Of a DNA stretch of 56,166 nucleotides, positions 56,123 to 56,166 are shown piece after piece. Under the pieces are notes generated by a model. It had not been told where the DNA came from, ran no database searches, and was given only the letters and a program-made list of their open reading frames with translations. The stretch comes from Lactobacillus jensenii DSM 20557 (GTDB lineage Bacteria; Bacillota; Bacilli; Lactobacillales; Lactobacillaceae): contig NZ_AYYU01000010.1 of NCBI RefSeq assembly GCF_001436455.1, positions 1-56,166 of the forward strand, read 5' to 3'. Each line of letters begins with the position of its first letter. Position 1 is the stretch's first letter. The position numbers and the translations under genes were made by a program.

Positions 56123-56166
56123 TTAGTTATTTTCGCTCAAGATAGCTTTTATTTCTTCATCTGAAA
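56123..56166 (-). CDS. 3' end of a gene continuing past the window
   Basis: The last codons read SDEEIKAILSENN and stop at 56123-56125. A second frame, offset by one base, continues with ITNFAPKEKSY to a stop near 56058. The true end could therefore be longer if there is a frameshift. Too little is visible to name the product. Confidence 0.4.
   Translation of the reverse strand, partial: SDEEIKAILSENN

Noticed and set aside
1-56166. CRISPR arrays, tRNA/rRNA genes, IS elements
   Set aside because: No regular spaced repeats, no tRNA-like cloverleaf or rRNA sequence and no transposase-like frame were found on reading both strands.

Overview
The window looks like a chromosomal segment of a low-GC Lactobacillus of the L. 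acidophilus group, probably close to the gasseri/johnsonii subgroup. This rests on AT-rich DNA, AAGGAGG-type ribosome binding sites, PepV, PepQ and CcpA of lactobacillar type, a T-box before alaS, the order mutS-mutL-ruvA-ruvB-yajC, and the general protein style. No species was checked by search. There are no rRNA or tRNA genes, insertion sequences, phage genes or CRISPR arrays.

Layout. (1) 1-3.3 kb is a gene-poor accessory stretch. It holds a macro-domain protein, what looks like a decayed type I toxin with an intact-looking antisense RNA, a free-standing DUF4097 beta-helix protein, a second locus with an anti-Shine-Dalgarno sequence and a large hairpin, and about 0.8 kb of AT-rich DNA. It ends in the scar of a sugar ABC operon: the promoter and three operators are kept, but only the 3' end of msmK survives. 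(2) 3.3-5.9 kb holds a LacI-family regulator and a divergent sucrose phosphorylase. (3) 6-13.3 kb is an arginine deiminase region, arcB-arcC-arcA-arcD plus a second arcD with its own promoter. Divergent from it is a GlnL/YcbB-type regulator whose receiver domain has lost the phosphorylation residues. Good CcpA sites lie on both sides of the divergent promoter. (4) 13.3-26 kb is housekeeping: a Lit-like membrane enzyme, a HAD phosphatase, YutD, a 5'-nucleotidase-like enzyme, a surface glycerophosphodiesterase, PepV, CcpA/PepQ, YtxH/YtxG-like proteins, MscS, a 59-residue tautomerase, RdgB, MurI and YslB. (5) 26-44.4 kb is an almost all-minus-strand block of genome maintenance and translation genes: trxA, mutS2, yrzB, ruvX, ireB, alaS, a DEAD-box helicase, nrnA, dinB, zwf, yajC, ruvB, ruvA, mutL and mutS. 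(6) 44.6-52.6 kb is a defence island placed directly upstream of mutS: hsdR, hsdS and hsdM of a type I restriction system, and a GmrSD-like DUF262/DUF1524 gene broken by one frameshift. (7) 52.7-56.2 kb holds a membrane-anchored exported protein, a half-size ABC exporter, an Rgg-family regulator and the end of one more gene.

How the parts fit. Arginine is imported in exchange for ornithine by the ArcD proteins, deiminated by ArcA, split by ArcB and converted to ATP by ArcC. The cre sites suggest that CcpA, encoded in the same window, represses this when good sugars are present, and the GlnL-like protein is the obvious local regulator. MutS, MutL, RuvAB, RuvX, MutS2 and DinB form a repair and recombination set. 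MutL lacks the endonuclease motifs expected in a bacterium without MutH. The most interesting points are the kinase-less GlnL-like regulator of arginine catabolism, the decayed toxin/antisense loci, the msm operon deletion scar, the degenerate MutL and the broken GmrSD gene.
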